A model generated the notes under the pieces. That model saw only the letters and a program-made list of their open reading frames with translations. It was not told the DNA's origin and ran no database searches. Of a DNA stretch of 64,000 bases, positions 33,687-42,304 are shown in pieces; positions within the stretch are counted from its first letter, which is position 1, and every line of letters starts with the position of its first letter. The DNA is from CALKYB01 sp964510575 (lineage in GTDB: Bacteria > Bdellovibrionota_C > UBA2361 > SZUA-149 > CALKYB01): the NCBI GenBank assembly GCA_964510575.1, contig CAZECN010000014.1:5934-69933 (forward strand). The letters are read 5' to 3'. Both the position numbers and the translations under genes were made by a program.

Positions 33687-34820
33687 CTAGTCTGAAAAAA
33701 CGCTACTAAGGTCTGAAATTAAATCTTCAACTGCTTCAATCCCAACCGAAAATCTAACCACCGAGTCAGTAATTCCCACAGCCTCCCTAGTTTTCTTAGG
33801 TACTGAGGCATGCGTCATTGTAGCAGGGTGACAAACCAGAGATTCTACTCCGCCAAGGCTCTCAGCTAAAGTAAAATATTTTAGGCTTTGAAGCTTTTTA
33901 AAAGTATCATCTTTCTTTAGGTTAAAACTACAAACTACCAAACCAGAACCAGCTGACATTTGTTTTTTTGCCAAATCATACTGAGGATCAGAGCTTAGAA
34001 ATGGATAGCGAACCCACTCTACTGCCTTCCATTCAGAAAGTTTTTTAGCCACTTCTAAGCCATTAGCTGAATGTTTATCCATTCTAATTTTAAGAGTCTT
34101 TACCCCTCTGGCCACTAGCCAAGCATCAAATGGAGATGGATTTAATCCCAGAGCCTTAACTGCAAAGTCAAGCTTTTCAGCCCAAGAGTCATCGTTGCAG
34201 CAGACGACACCACCAAGACAGTCACTGTGACCATTAATGTATTTAGTAGTACTAGACAGTGAAAGAGTAGCTCCTAATTCCAAAGGAAGTTGTAAATAAG
34301 GAGAAGCAAAAGTGTTGTCGACAACAAGATCCACATCACTCCCCTTACAAACCTTGGCCAGGGCTTCAATATCCACTAACTTCAACAAAGGGTTTGTTGG
34401 GGACTCTATCCAAACCAAGCTCGGTTTTAACTCTTCAACCTGTGAATAGTTTTCAGACTTGGAAAGGTCGGCATAGCGAATATTAACACCGTATTTTTTC
34501 AAGACTTGTTCAAAAAGTCGGAAAGTGCAGCCGTAGATATTCTCTTCAGCTAGGATTGTATCCCCGCTTTTAAGGCTACTGACTACGGCAGTAATCGCAG
34601 CGACTCCGCTTGAAAACACTGTGGCCGACTTGGCGGACTCCAATGCCGCAAGAGTGGCCTCTAGATTTCTAAAACAGGGGTTACCAGAGCGAGTATAGTC
34701 GAAACCCTCTTCGTTACCATGTTCAAAAGTCGAGGTAGCATAAATAGGGGGAATTACACTCCCTGTCTTCTCTTTGTGAGCTAATCCGCTATGAATAGCT
34801 AATGTTTCGAATTTGGCCAT
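33687..34820 (-). CDS. Transsulfuration PLP enzyme (MetB/MetC family), probable cystathionine beta-lyase
   Basis: A 377-aa Cys/Met metabolism enzyme from ATG 34820, chosen for AGGAAG upstream; a frame 36 bases longer exists. PLP motifs: ATSTFEHGNEEGFDYTRSGNP (about 27-47, read as two halves), SSGVAAITAV, VVDNTFASPYLQLP (about 168-181) and the Lys in STTKYINGHSDCLGG (about 194). Sequence alone does not separate gamma-synthase, beta-lyase and gamma-lyase. Because the next gene looks like a dedicated gamma-synthase, this one is likelier the beta-lyase that converts cystathionine to homocysteine. Both would then form the methionine branch fed by the cys genes. Confidence 0.82.
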   Translation of the reverse strand: MAKFETLAIHSGLAHKEKTGSVIPPIYATSTFEHGNEEGFDYTRSGNPCFRNLEATLAALESAKSATVFSSGVAAITAVVSSLKSGDTILAEENIYGCTFRLFEQVLKKYGVNIRYADLSKSENYSQVEELKPSLVWIESPTNPLLKLVDIEALAKVCKGSDVDLVVDNTFASPYLQLPLELGATLSLSSTTKYINGHSDCLGGVVCCNDDSWAEKLDFAVKALGLNPSPFDAWLVARGVKTLKIRMDKHSANGLEVAKKLSEWKAVEWVRYPFLSSDPQYDLAKKQMSAGSGLVVCSFNLKKDDTFKKLQSLKYFTLAESLGGVESLVCHPATMTHASVPKKTREAVGITDSVVRFSVGIEAVEDLISDLSSVFSD

Positions 34821-34856
34821 TACTGTCTTCCTGTTTCCTTCAAATTTGAGGGCCAA

Positions 34857-35349
34857 AGATAGCAGAAATCAGCTAATTGAAGAAACAGAGGCTAAAGCAT
34901 ACTTCGTGGGAGTTGGCCCTTGAAGCTACAGCTTGCCTGCTAATCAGAAAGTTCTTACTCTAGGGCCTTCTGGGTGCTTAAGGGCCTAGCCTGTAGCGAC
35001 CCAAACTAAATATACTGAAACCACTTTAAATTTCGTATTTTGCTAAAGCTTACATTAGGTTTCAGTATACCTGTTGTCTGGCAGTGCTACGCACTGCTTA
35101 TACCCCTTTACAACAGGCACAGAAAAAGCCGAAGTTTATAGTAGGCGGGGTATATACTGCGCCTCATTGAAATTTCGGTTTTGCTAAATTAAGCATAGGC
35201 GCAGTATAAGTCTTCTGGCCATGCTAGCGCATGGCGGATATACTCAACCAGACATGATCAAAAAAGGCCGAAATTTAAAGTAGGTTGAGTATATTACTCT
35301 ATTTCGTCAAATAGACAGGCGAATTAAAAATAATTAATAAGGATCGAGT
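34857..35349. repeat. 493-bp gap with hairpin repeat array 2 (family 1)
   Basis: No gene. From 35011 four hairpin units follow one another: 35011-35069 (arms TATACTGAAACC / GGTTTCAGTATA), 35099-35154 (TATACCCC / GGGGTATA), 35153-35208 (TATACTGCGCC / GGCGCAGTATA) and 35239-35293 (TATACTCAACC / GGTTGAGTATA). Linkers hold short palindromes: GCAGTGC/GCACTGC (35081-35097) and GCCATGC/GCATGGC (35218-35235), the latter also found in array 1. Read in one orientation each loop has a form of TTTAAATTTCGG followed by T-rich sequence. Bases 34857-35010 hold the minus-strand promoter region and an imperfect CTAGG/CCTAG hairpin near 34970-34990. Confidence 0.88.
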
Positions 35350-35994
35350 TTGGAACCTCAACAAATACTAATTTCCATTGCAGTGCTTTTATTTGCTGTA
35401 GTCTTTCATGAGCTAGCTCATGGTTGGGCCGCCTGGAAACTTGGTGACCCGACTGCCAAGGATTTAGGTAGAATTACTTTCAACCCAATTCCACACATCG
35501 ACCCATTTATGACTATTTTGTTACCGGCCATGCTAATTTTTAGTGGTTCACCGGTAGTATTTGGGGGAGCCAAACCAGTCCCCTTTAATCCACGTTATTT
35601 CAAAGACCCTAAGTGGGGAACAGTATTAGTGGCAGCTGCTGGACCAGCTAGTAATTTTTTAATTGCCGGTGTTTCCTTGGCGATTCTCTACCTGGTTTAT
35701 GCAAGTGGGTTTATTACCAGTTTAGGAATTTCCGGAGCACCTGCTCGATTCATTTATGAGTTTTTCCAAGCGTCAGTCTTGATTAATGTAATTCTGGCAT
35801 TTTTCAATCTGTTTCCCGTTCCTCCTTTGGACGGAGGAAGAATAGCAGTAGGACTTTTACCTGATCAGCTTGGTGAAGCCTTGGCCGGTCTTGAACCTTA
35901 TGGCCTTTTAATAATCTTTGCTGGACTATACTTCGGTCTAATAGACAAGTATATGTTGTTTGTCATCCAAAGTGTGTTCTACCTCTTCCCTTAG
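35350..35994 (+). CDS. M50 site-2 protease family protein
   Basis: Intramembrane zinc metalloprotease of 214 aa. TTG start with AAGGA 8 bases upstream. Zinc ligands: HELAH in the first membrane segment (about 22-26) and the Asp in FPVPPLDGGRIAVGLL (about 162). Five hydrophobic segments and the internal GGAKPVPFNPRYF loop match the short bacterial S2P-like proteins without PDZ or CBS domain. The substrate is unknown. It is bounded upstream by the repeat array and downstream by a terminator, so it is monocistronic. Confidence 0.88.
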   Translation: MEPQQILISIAVLLFAVVFHELAHGWAAWKLGDPTAKDLGRITFNPIPHIDPFMTILLPAMLIFSGSPVVFGGAKPVPFNPRYFKDPKWGTVLVAAAGPASNFLIAGVSLAILYLVYASGFITSLGISGAPARFIYEFFQASVLINVILAFFNLFPVPPLDGGRIAVGLLPDQLGEALAGLEPYGLLIIFAGLYFGLIDKYMLFVIQSVFYLFP

Positions 35995-36020
35995 TAAGCT
36001 TTTGAAAACACCATTTAGTA

Positions 36021-36049
36021 AAAAAAATCGGGCCTAGGGCCCGATTTTT
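36021..36049. terminator. Bidirectional terminator between the M50 and Hsp20 genes
   Basis: The stem ATCGGGCC / GGCCCGAT with a 3-base loop (TAG) has an A tract before and a T tract after, so it serves both converging genes. Confidence 0.85.
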
Positions 36050-36082
36050 ATAGGATAATCCTAGGATGTCCTAACCTAAGTA

Positions 36083-36526
36083 CTAGTCAACCTGTATCTT
36101 TTTAGGCTGAACCTTCTCTTTCTTAGGAAGAAGTATAGTTAAAACTCCATCCTTACCACTAGCTGATATCTTCTCATCGTCAACCAGTTCTGGAAGAGAT
36201 AGTCTTCTCAAAAAAGTCCCATGCTTTCTCTCAGACCGGAACAAACTAACATTCTCCTCAGTCTCCTGCTTTTCTCTTGAGCCCTCAATGGTTAAAACTC
36301 CATTCTCAAAAGTAAGCTCAACTTCTTTGGCTGCAACTCCAGGAATATCCACTTCAACTACAAATCGGTTAGCTTCCTCTCGGATATCAATCGCTGGAAC
36401 CCAAGTTCCAGCACTAGAGCCAGAAGCAGTGTTAACTACATCTGACAAAGTTCCCTTAAAAAGCTGACCTACTTCTTTAGTCAGCTCTTCAAAAACATCA
36501 GCTGGCTGATACTTTGAATGAATCAT
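36083..36526 (-). CDS. Hsp20 small heat-shock protein
   Basis: ATP-independent holdase that binds unfolding proteins. The ATG at 36526 has AAGGAGAA 6 bases upstream, giving 147 aa. The alpha-crystallin domain (about 45-147) includes PAIDIREEANRFVVEVDIPG and the closing signature near 118-130 (ASGKDGVLTILLPK). A short IXI-like tail is replaced by KVQPKKIQVD. It stands alone with a 200-bp upstream region before the HAD gene, where no sure heat-shock promoter or ROSE-type thermometer could be identified. Confidence 0.92.
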   Translation of the reverse strand: MIHSKYQPADVFEELTKEVGQLFKGTLSDVVNTASGSSAGTWVPAIDIREEANRFVVEVDIPGVAAKEVELTFENGVLTIEGSREKQETEENVSLFRSERKHGTFLRRLSLPELVDDEKISASGKDGVLTILLPKKEKVQPKKIQVD

Positions 36527-36732
36527 AATTGTTCTCCTTGTTTGTTGGCACAACTACTCCAGTGGCTTCCATAAGGGGCCACGCTACCTCTCTCCAGAAG
36601 GATAGATGTGCCAGATTAAACTCTGAACGGCCCTTTTTCGCCGTCATTTAAAAGATGTGCACGATTTTGGCTCTTGGCAAGGGCTCGGAGCGTTTTTTTT
36701 ATAATTTTATTTAAAGGAAATACTAAGAATTT

Positions 36733-37392
36733 TTAGCCCTCTAAAGCCATAGATAAAACTTCAGCTCGCTCTTTCTCTCCAAACCCTTCAATTAAGAAGT
36801 CAGCGAGCTCGACATCTCTTTTCTTATTGTAGCCATTTAGAAAACCAAAACACTTCATACCCGCAGCTTGGGCGCTAGCAACTCCTTTTTTACTATCCTC
36901 AATAGCGATGCAATTTTCAGCATCGGCATCAATACTAGCAGCTGCGTGAAGATAAATATCTGGAGCAGGCTTACCTTTTGCACCTACATCATCTGAGCTT
37001 ACCAAAGAGATAAAAAACTGTTCCAATTCAAATCTCTTCACAGTCATTAATATCCAAGGCTTTGGTGAAGCAGACGCTACGGCTAGCTGAACTCCTCTAC
37101 CCTTGAGCTCTGCAATCAAATCTCGACAGCCTTCAAAGATCGAACTTTCTTCTAGATATATTTTCTCAGCTAGCCCTTCATAATATTTAACCATCTCGGC
37201 AAGAGTGACGGTTGCACCATAATCTTCCACCAGCAGCCTGTGAACATCAGTCATACTCATACCAATTATTCTTTGCTGGTCTTGCTCAGTCCAACCATCA
37301 ACCAAGGAGGCTAAAAAACCACTTTGCACTTTCATCCAGTGCAATTGACTGTCGACAATCACTCCGTCCATATCGAATATTACAGATTTCAC
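36733..37392 (-). CDS. HAD-superfamily sugar-phosphate phosphatase (YniC-like)
   Basis: A 219-aa HAD hydrolase of the beta-phosphoglucomutase/2-deoxyglucose-6-phosphatase group. Motif I is FDMDGVIVDSQLHW (nucleophile D8, acid D10), the cap domain is helical (about 17-90), motif II is VASASP (about 111-116) and motif III-IV is GKPAPDIYLHAA with AIEDSKKGVASAQAAG (about 174-189). SQLHW after motif I and FEGCRDLI resemble YniC-type hexitol phosphatases; mutases usually have a different cap. Exact substrate unknown. It lies 20 bp downstream of comM in the same direction. Confidence 0.82.
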   Translation of the reverse strand: MKSVIFDMDGVIVDSQLHWMKVQSGFLASLVDGWTEQDQQRIIGMSMTDVHRLLVEDYGATVTLAEMVKYYEGLAEKIYLEESSIFEGCRDLIAELKGRGVQLAVASASPKPWILMTVKRFELEQFFISLVSSDDVGAKGKPAPDIYLHAAASIDADAENCIAIEDSKKGVASAQAAGMKCFGFLNGYNKKRDVELADFLIEGFGEKERAEVLSMALEG

Positions 37393-37412
37393 TAAAGATT
37401 TACCCTACTCAC

Positions 37413-38957
37413 TCAGTTAAACAATTCTGGAGGCATTCTATACCGCACAGCCTCAGCTAGGTAGTCTAACTTTACATTAGGGTCACCCTTAAGATCTGCA
37501 ATAGTTCGGGCTAACCTGAGAGTTCTGACATACCCCCTTGAACTCATTTCATATCTTTCAGCTTGTTTACTTATAAAGCTCTCAGCCTCAGGAGAAAGTT
37601 TACAATGTTCATTCAATGCCTTTCCAGACAAAGCGCTATTTCTAGCTGTATTGGATCTATATCTGTCTTTTTGCAATGAGAGGGCTTTACTCACTCGATC
37701 TTTAATCTCTCTGGTTTCAGATTCACCAGAGCCTCCTTTTTGAAGAGTCTTCAACTCTATTGGCCTAACCCAAATAAAAATATCTATTCTGTCTAATAGG
37801 GGCCCTGAGATTCTTTTGGCGTAACGCTTAATTTCTTGCCTGCTGCATTCACACCTACAGGGCTTTGAAGAATCTTGCTCATCACGACTTCCAAAATAAC
37901 CGCAAGGACAAGGGTTCATTGCGGCAATTAGTGTAAAATCTGAAGGAAAACATAGTTGTCTATTAGCTCGCGATATTAGAATTTCTTTTTTTTCTAAAGG
38001 CTGTCTCAATGTCTCCAACACGTTCTTTTTAAATTCAGGAAGTTCATCCAAAAAGAGGACTCCCCTGTGAGCCAAGCTTATCTCTCCAGCTGAAGGAGTA
38101 GACCCTCCGCCAATCAAGCCGGCATAGCTAGTGGTGTGGTGGGGTGCTCGAAAAGGCCGGATTAAATTATCACCTTCAATCAATCCCACCGACTCTCTAA
38201 TTTTACTAACCTCTACTTTTTCATCCAAGGCCAACGGAGGGAGGATTGAACCAATGCGTTCAGCAAGCATACTTTTTCCAGAACCCGGAGGACCTATCAT
38301 TAAAACATTATGACCTCCAGCTGCTGCCAGCTCTAGACATCTTTTCGCCGAAAACTGTCCTGCCACATCCCCAATACAATTTATAGATTGTTCCCGATCA
38401 TCATTCACTTTAGACTTGATAGGCTCAGGTTTTTTGCCTTCCCTAAAGTAACTAACAACCTGCCCAAGGTGTGATACTCCTATCACCTGTTCTGACTCTG
38501 TTAGACCAAAAGAACCCAAGGTTTGTCGTTTCAAATAACCTGCGGGTATGATTGTTATCTTTTGTTGTTCCTCTCCAAGTAAAACTGCAGATAAAGAGCC
38601 GGCTAGATCATTGATAGAACCGTCTAGCTTTAACTCTCCAAATGCTAGGTGCTTTCGAATTAACTCTTTAGGTAGGTGGCCGCAAGCTGCTAGCACGGAA
38701 AGAGCAATTGGCAGGTCAAAGCCTGCCCCACGCTTGGGTAAATCAGCCGGACCGAGACTGACGATCACCTCTCTATTTGGAAAAGAAAAACCTGTGTTTT
38801 CAATTGCACAGCGGATTCTGTCCTTACTCTCTTTTAGAATAGAATCCGGCAGGCCAATTATGGTAAATCTTTTGAGACTCCCGATAATTTGGGTTTCTAC
38901 CTGCACAGGCCAACAATCAACACCAAGCTGAGTTGCACCAAGAATCACTGATGACAT
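37413..38957 (-). CDS. comM: YifB/ComM-family Mg-chelatase-like AAA+ ATPase
   Basis: 514 aa; the family's ComM is a branch-migration helicase used in natural transformation. An N-terminal Lon-like fold (about 1-170, with VIVSLGPADLPKRGAGFDL) precedes the AAA+ core: Walker A MIGPPGSGKSMLAERI (about 219-234), Walker B GVLFLDELPEF (about 297-307) and AAMNPCPCGYFG (about 344-355), with a CXCX cluster (CRCEC) behind it; the C-terminal domain ends RYRMPPELFN. Length and domains are complete. It follows a small unknown gene by 17 bp. No competence genes are in view. Confidence 0.88.
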   Translation of the reverse strand: MSSVILGATQLGVDCWPVQVETQIIGSLKRFTIIGLPDSILKESKDRIRCAIENTGFSFPNREVIVSLGPADLPKRGAGFDLPIALSVLAACGHLPKELIRKHLAFGELKLDGSINDLAGSLSAVLLGEEQQKITIIPAGYLKRQTLGSFGLTESEQVIGVSHLGQVVSYFREGKKPEPIKSKVNDDREQSINCIGDVAGQFSAKRCLELAAAGGHNVLMIGPPGSGKSMLAERIGSILPPLALDEKVEVSKIRESVGLIEGDNLIRPFRAPHHTTSYAGLIGGGSTPSAGEISLAHRGVLFLDELPEFKKNVLETLRQPLEKKEILISRANRQLCFPSDFTLIAAMNPCPCGYFGSRDEQDSSKPCRCECSRQEIKRYAKRISGPLLDRIDIFIWVRPIELKTLQKGGSGESETREIKDRVSKALSLQKDRYRSNTARNSALSGKALNEHCKLSPEAESFISKQAERYEMSSRGYVRTLRLARTIADLKGDPNVKLDYLAEAVRYRMPPELFN

Positions 38958-38974
38958 TTTAGTACCTTGCCAAA

Positions 38975-39193
38975 TTAACTATGAAAGATGTTTTCTCCGA
39001 CAAGACTATCTCGTGAGTTACTAGGCATGGTTTCTCCTATAAAGAATGTTTTTACTTCTTTCTGCTTAAAGTCACATGCTGAGAGAAACGCCTCAACAAG
39101 CTCCTTAGGCTTGGTGATACTTGATAGTTTATCGCTGAAATAAGCTAAAGGGCTCAAGGTTTGCTTTGAAGATTCACTCAACTCTTTCGTCAA
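38975..39193 (-). CDS. Small hypothetical protein upstream of comM
   Basis: A 72-aa frame starting at TTG with only a weak ribosome site. It is polar and helical (SITKPKELVEAFLSACDF, then KQKEVKTFFIGE) with no known motif. Its position 17 bp before comM in the same direction is the main support; it could also be leader sequence without coding role. Confidence 0.35.
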   Translation of the reverse strand: MTKELSESSKQTLSPLAYFSDKLSSITKPKELVEAFLSACDFKQKEVKTFFIGETMPSNSRDSLVGENIFHS

Positions 39194-39304
39194 AAACTTA
39201 TCAGGACAAAATTATCAAATTTGGCTAGCTATTGGTCATTTTAAGAGTCTTCCGCCCTCCTAATGAATCAAAATGGTGTGTAAAAATTCAGATTTGGAAT
39301 AATC

Positions 39305-40501
39305 ATGAAAAAATTAACTGTTCTAATTTTTTGTATTTTAACGGCTTCAATTTCTCAGGCCCAAGTTAACCCAATGGCTAAAATGACATTGGGTGAACTC
39401 AAGGTGAGTCTTTTCAATCTTCGAAGCCAGTATCAAGTCCGAGTTTCACCATCCTACACTGATAGCCCAGCCCCAACTGACGCAGAGGTTTTTTGGATCA
39501 AGAACCCTTCACGATTGGTAATCGATATACCTGGCTACCACCATGCAACAGCAAAAAACGTCCAGATTAATTCCTCAGAAATCTCAAGTATGCGCTCCGG
39601 AGTACACAAAGATAAAATTAGAATCGTGCTTGACATCAAAGACGGTAGAGAACCCGGCTTTGAGCAACGTTTCGATCAATCCACCAGAGGGCTCGTGATC
39701 AATACCAGCTTTAACACTGGGAAAGACTTAGTTGATATCAACAACGAATCCTTCCAACCGGCCAAGGTTGAACAAAGACCAAAGACCAGAGTTGAGCAAA
39801 AATCTAAAACAATAGAATTCACTCCAGGGAAAGTCGAAGCTCAACCTAAACCTCCTAGGGTTTCACTACCTACCCCAACTAGAAAGGCTAAAGATTCAAA
39901 GCTTAATCCTGTAGTAAGAAAAACAGAAAAACCGGTCGAGAAGGTTAAAAACGAACCTTCCATGCGAAATTTAAAGGAAAAGTTTAAACAAAAAATTCAA
40001 AAAACTGAAAATGTAGCAAAGACTGAGCAACAGACTAGCCCTGCAAGAGTCCCTAAACCCTTAAAACCAAAAATTAAGCGGACCAATACTGTAGTCAACC
40101 AAACTCCAGAATCTCAATCGACTAAGCCTGCTGCAAGGTCAGTCGCTACTAGCTCCTCTTTTACTTTAAAGGGAATAGATTTTCAGGAAATCAGGGAGGA
40201 GAAAACTACCGCAGTTGTTCTAAACGTGAGCTCTTCAGTTAAATACGAAATGAAACAAGCACAAGACGACTTATTCGAGCTGAAGCTCAGCAATACCAAG
40301 GTTCAGGGTATTGATATCTCTATTCCACACTTCACTCCAGAAGAACTATACCAAGGCTTTGAGGTTGTGGTGGCAAGGCAGCAAGCTAAAAACGTAGTGG
40401 TACGAATCTATACAGATGCTAACACTAAACCTATGGCCTTCCCTAAAGATGGAATACTTTGGATTAAACCAGTGCCCCGAGTAACCTCAACAGGGCAATA
40501 G
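39305..40501 (+). CDS. Secreted AMIN-domain protein
   Basis: A 398-aa exported protein. Signal peptide at about 1-19 (LTVLIFCILTASISQAQ). Residues about 33-140 form an AMIN-type beta domain (VRVSPSYTDSPA, FWIKNPSRLVIDIPG, MRSGVHKDKIRIVLDI). A long Lys/Pro/Thr-rich linker (about 145-275) is followed by a second AMIN-like domain (about 282-398: FTLKGIDFQEIREEKTTAVV, LFELKLSNTKVQGIDI). AMIN domains place amidases and secretin pilot proteins at the cell envelope; here no enzyme domain follows. The linker could reach through peptidoglycan. Partner unknown. Confidence 0.7.
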   Translation: MKKLTVLIFCILTASISQAQVNPMAKMTLGELKVSLFNLRSQYQVRVSPSYTDSPAPTDAEVFWIKNPSRLVIDIPGYHHATAKNVQINSSEISSMRSGVHKDKIRIVLDIKDGREPGFEQRFDQSTRGLVINTSFNTGKDLVDINNESFQPAKVEQRPKTRVEQKSKTIEFTPGKVEAQPKPPRVSLPTPTRKAKDSKLNPVVRKTEKPVEKVKNEPSMRNLKEKFKQKIQKTENVAKTEQQTSPARVPKPLKPKIKRTNTVVNQTPESQSTKPAARSVATSSSFTLKGIDFQEIREEKTTAVVLNVSSSVKYEMKQAQDDLFELKLSNTKVQGIDISIPHFTPEELYQGFEVVVARQQAKNVVVRIYTDANTKPMAFPKDGILWIKPVPRVTSTGQ

Positions 40502-40552
40502 GAAAATTGTATCAATACTAGATCTAAGAGAAGTAAGGTCGGGCGATGTTAA

Positions 40553-40822
40553 CTACTTTTCACTACCAACTTTGGTAGCCAAAAGAGAAGTAGCTCTGCT
40601 GTCTGACCTTTCGCTACCAATTGAAGTAGAAGAAACCCGATTCTCACGATACTTATCATAATCAAGATAAACACCTTTGGTATCGAAATTATAGCGGTCG
40701 ATTCTTGAAAGAGTGTAGGTCAGACAACTGCCAACAACTATCACAGATAAGAACCATACTACCGCCCAGCGCTGGTCAGCACCAAAGCTTCCGCAAGGAT
40801 CTTCTGAGTTTTCTGTTGCCAT
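40553..40822 (-). CDS. Small single-pass membrane protein
   Basis: 89 aa from ATG with AGGAGA 8 bases upstream. One membrane segment (about 18-37, RWAVVWFLSVIVVGSCLTYTL) and a polar C-terminus ending in a Ser-rich tail (SSTSIGSERSDSRATS). No family recognised. It lies downstream of purF in the same direction, 105 bp away. Confidence 0.6.
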   Translation of the reverse strand: MATENSEDPCGSFGADQRWAVVWFLSVIVVGSCLTYTLSRIDRYNFDTKGVYLDYDKYRENRVSSTSIGSERSDSRATSLLATKVGSEK

Positions 40823-40927
40823 TATCTATGTCTCCTAAAAACACTTTCTACAGCCTAACTAGACCGAGTAGGGAGAATACTGCAATACCAAAGGGCTTGC
40901 AAACTCCACTTTCCGGCAAAATACTTG

Positions 40928-42304
40928 CTAAGGAACCCCACAGGGATAGTTCTCTGAAAAACAAGCATCGCAATAGTTTTCCCGTTTATGTTCTACCGCT
41001 CTATACATTCCCTCCACAGAAAGATAAGCGAGCGAATCAGCAGCAATAAACTTGCATATTTCTTCCGTAGTATTGGAAGAAGCAATTAACTCCTCCTTTG
41101 AAGGGGTATCAATCCCGTAGTGACAAGGGCTAATGGTCGGTGGAGAACTAATTCGAAAGTGAACTTCTTTCACTCCAGCTTGGCGAAGCATAGCTACAAT
41201 TTTCTTACTGGTAGTACCTCTGACTAAGGAGTCATCTACTAGAACTACTTTCTTCCCTGCCAAGAGTTTAGCATTTGGGTTGAGTTTAATCTTAACCCCA
41301 AAATCTCTAATCGACTGCTGAGGTTCGATGAAAGTTCTTCCCACATAGTGGTTTCTAATCAAACCAAACTCTAGCGGTATCTTGGAGCTCTGAGCAAAGC
41401 CAAGAGCTGCTGGTACTCCCGAATCAGGAACAGGAATAACATAATCAGCATCTACCGGATGTTCCCCCGCCAGCTCGGAGCCTAATTGTTTTCGTACGGC
41501 GTAAACACTTTTTCCATCTATGACTGAATCAGGTCTAGAAAAATAAACGTATTCAAAAACACAAAGAGCAGAGCGAGATTTATTATTCTCATCAATTCTA
41601 AAGCTTTCCAATTCACCCGAATCAGTTATTCGAAGAACCTCTCCAGGCTCAATCTCACGAACCAGCTCAGCACCAACTAAGTCAAAGGCACAAGTCTCTG
41701 AAGCTACCATATAACCATCGCCTAGCTTACCAAGCGAGAGTGGTCGAACTCCGGCAGGATCTCTCACAGCGATAAGGTTTTGCCCAGACTTAACAACTAA
41801 CGAATAAGCACCTTCAACCTGACGGGCTGCTTCAATCACTCGGTTCACGATGCTTTGCTTGTCTTTCGCTTTAGCAATTAGGTGTAAAAATGTTTCAGTG
41901 TCTGAAGTCGTTGAAAAAATAGAGCCTTCTTTCTCCAACCTGTCACGAATGGAACGCGCATTAACAAGGTTACCATTATGGGCTATTGAAAAAGAGGAGT
42001 TCAAAAAATTTGCTGAAAGAGGCTGAAGGTTAGATTTATCCTTCCTGCCAAAAGTAGCGTAACGTGTATGACCTATGGCTAGAGAACCCTCCAAACCAGT
42101 TAGCGCCTCTCCAGAAAAGACATCAGCAACTAAGCCCGTGTCACGGTGAGCAAACACCTGCTTCCCGTTGGTGCTGACTATTCCGGCACCTTCCTGTCCT
42201 CGATGCTGCATGGCATAGAGGCCAAGGTAGCAATACTTTGCAGCTTCTGGGACATTGACTACCCCAACTACAGCACACTCATCATGGAACTTATCTTCAA
42301 TCAT
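40928..42304 (-). CDS. purF: Amidophosphoribosyltransferase
   Basis: First step of de novo purine synthesis: PRPP plus glutamine gives phosphoribosylamine. 458 aa. The Ntn-hydrolase nucleophile is Cys10 (DKFHDECAVVGVV), so a nine-residue propeptide is removed. The PRPP loop is KVVLVDDSLVRGTTSKKI (about 345-362). Cysteines in ALCVFEYVYF, SPCHYGI and the C-terminal YCDACFS match the 4Fe-4S ligands of the Bacillus-type enzyme, which has a cluster that E. coli PurF lacks. The start overlaps the M42 peptidase stop by one base (TAATG). Confidence 0.95.
   Translation of the reverse strand: MIEDKFHDECAVVGVVNVPEAAKYCYLGLYAMQHRGQEGAGIVSTNGKQVFAHRDTGLVADVFSGEALTGLEGSLAIGHTRYATFGRKDKSNLQPLSANFLNSSFSIAHNGNLVNARSIRDRLEKEGSIFSTTSDTETFLHLIAKAKDKQSIVNRVIEAARQVEGAYSLVVKSGQNLIAVRDPAGVRPLSLGKLGDGYMVASETCAFDLVGAELVREIEPGEVLRITDSGELESFRIDENNKSRSALCVFEYVYFSRPDSVIDGKSVYAVRKQLGSELAGEHPVDADYVIPVPDSGVPAALGFAQSSKIPLEFGLIRNHYVGRTFIEPQQSIRDFGVKIKLNPNAKLLAGKKVVLVDDSLVRGTTSKKIVAMLRQAGVKEVHFRISSPPTISPCHYGIDTPSKEELIASSNTTEEICKFIAADSLAYLSVEGMYRAVEHKRENYCDACFSENYPCGVP

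Noticed and set aside
34857..35010. SAM riboswitch before the transsulfuration genes
   Set aside because: I looked for the conserved elements of the SAM-I and SAM-II classes on the minus strand and did not find them.
34990..35300. CRISPR array
   Set aside because: Units differ in sequence, are each self-complementary, and are not separated by uniform unique spacers; no cas genes are in the window.
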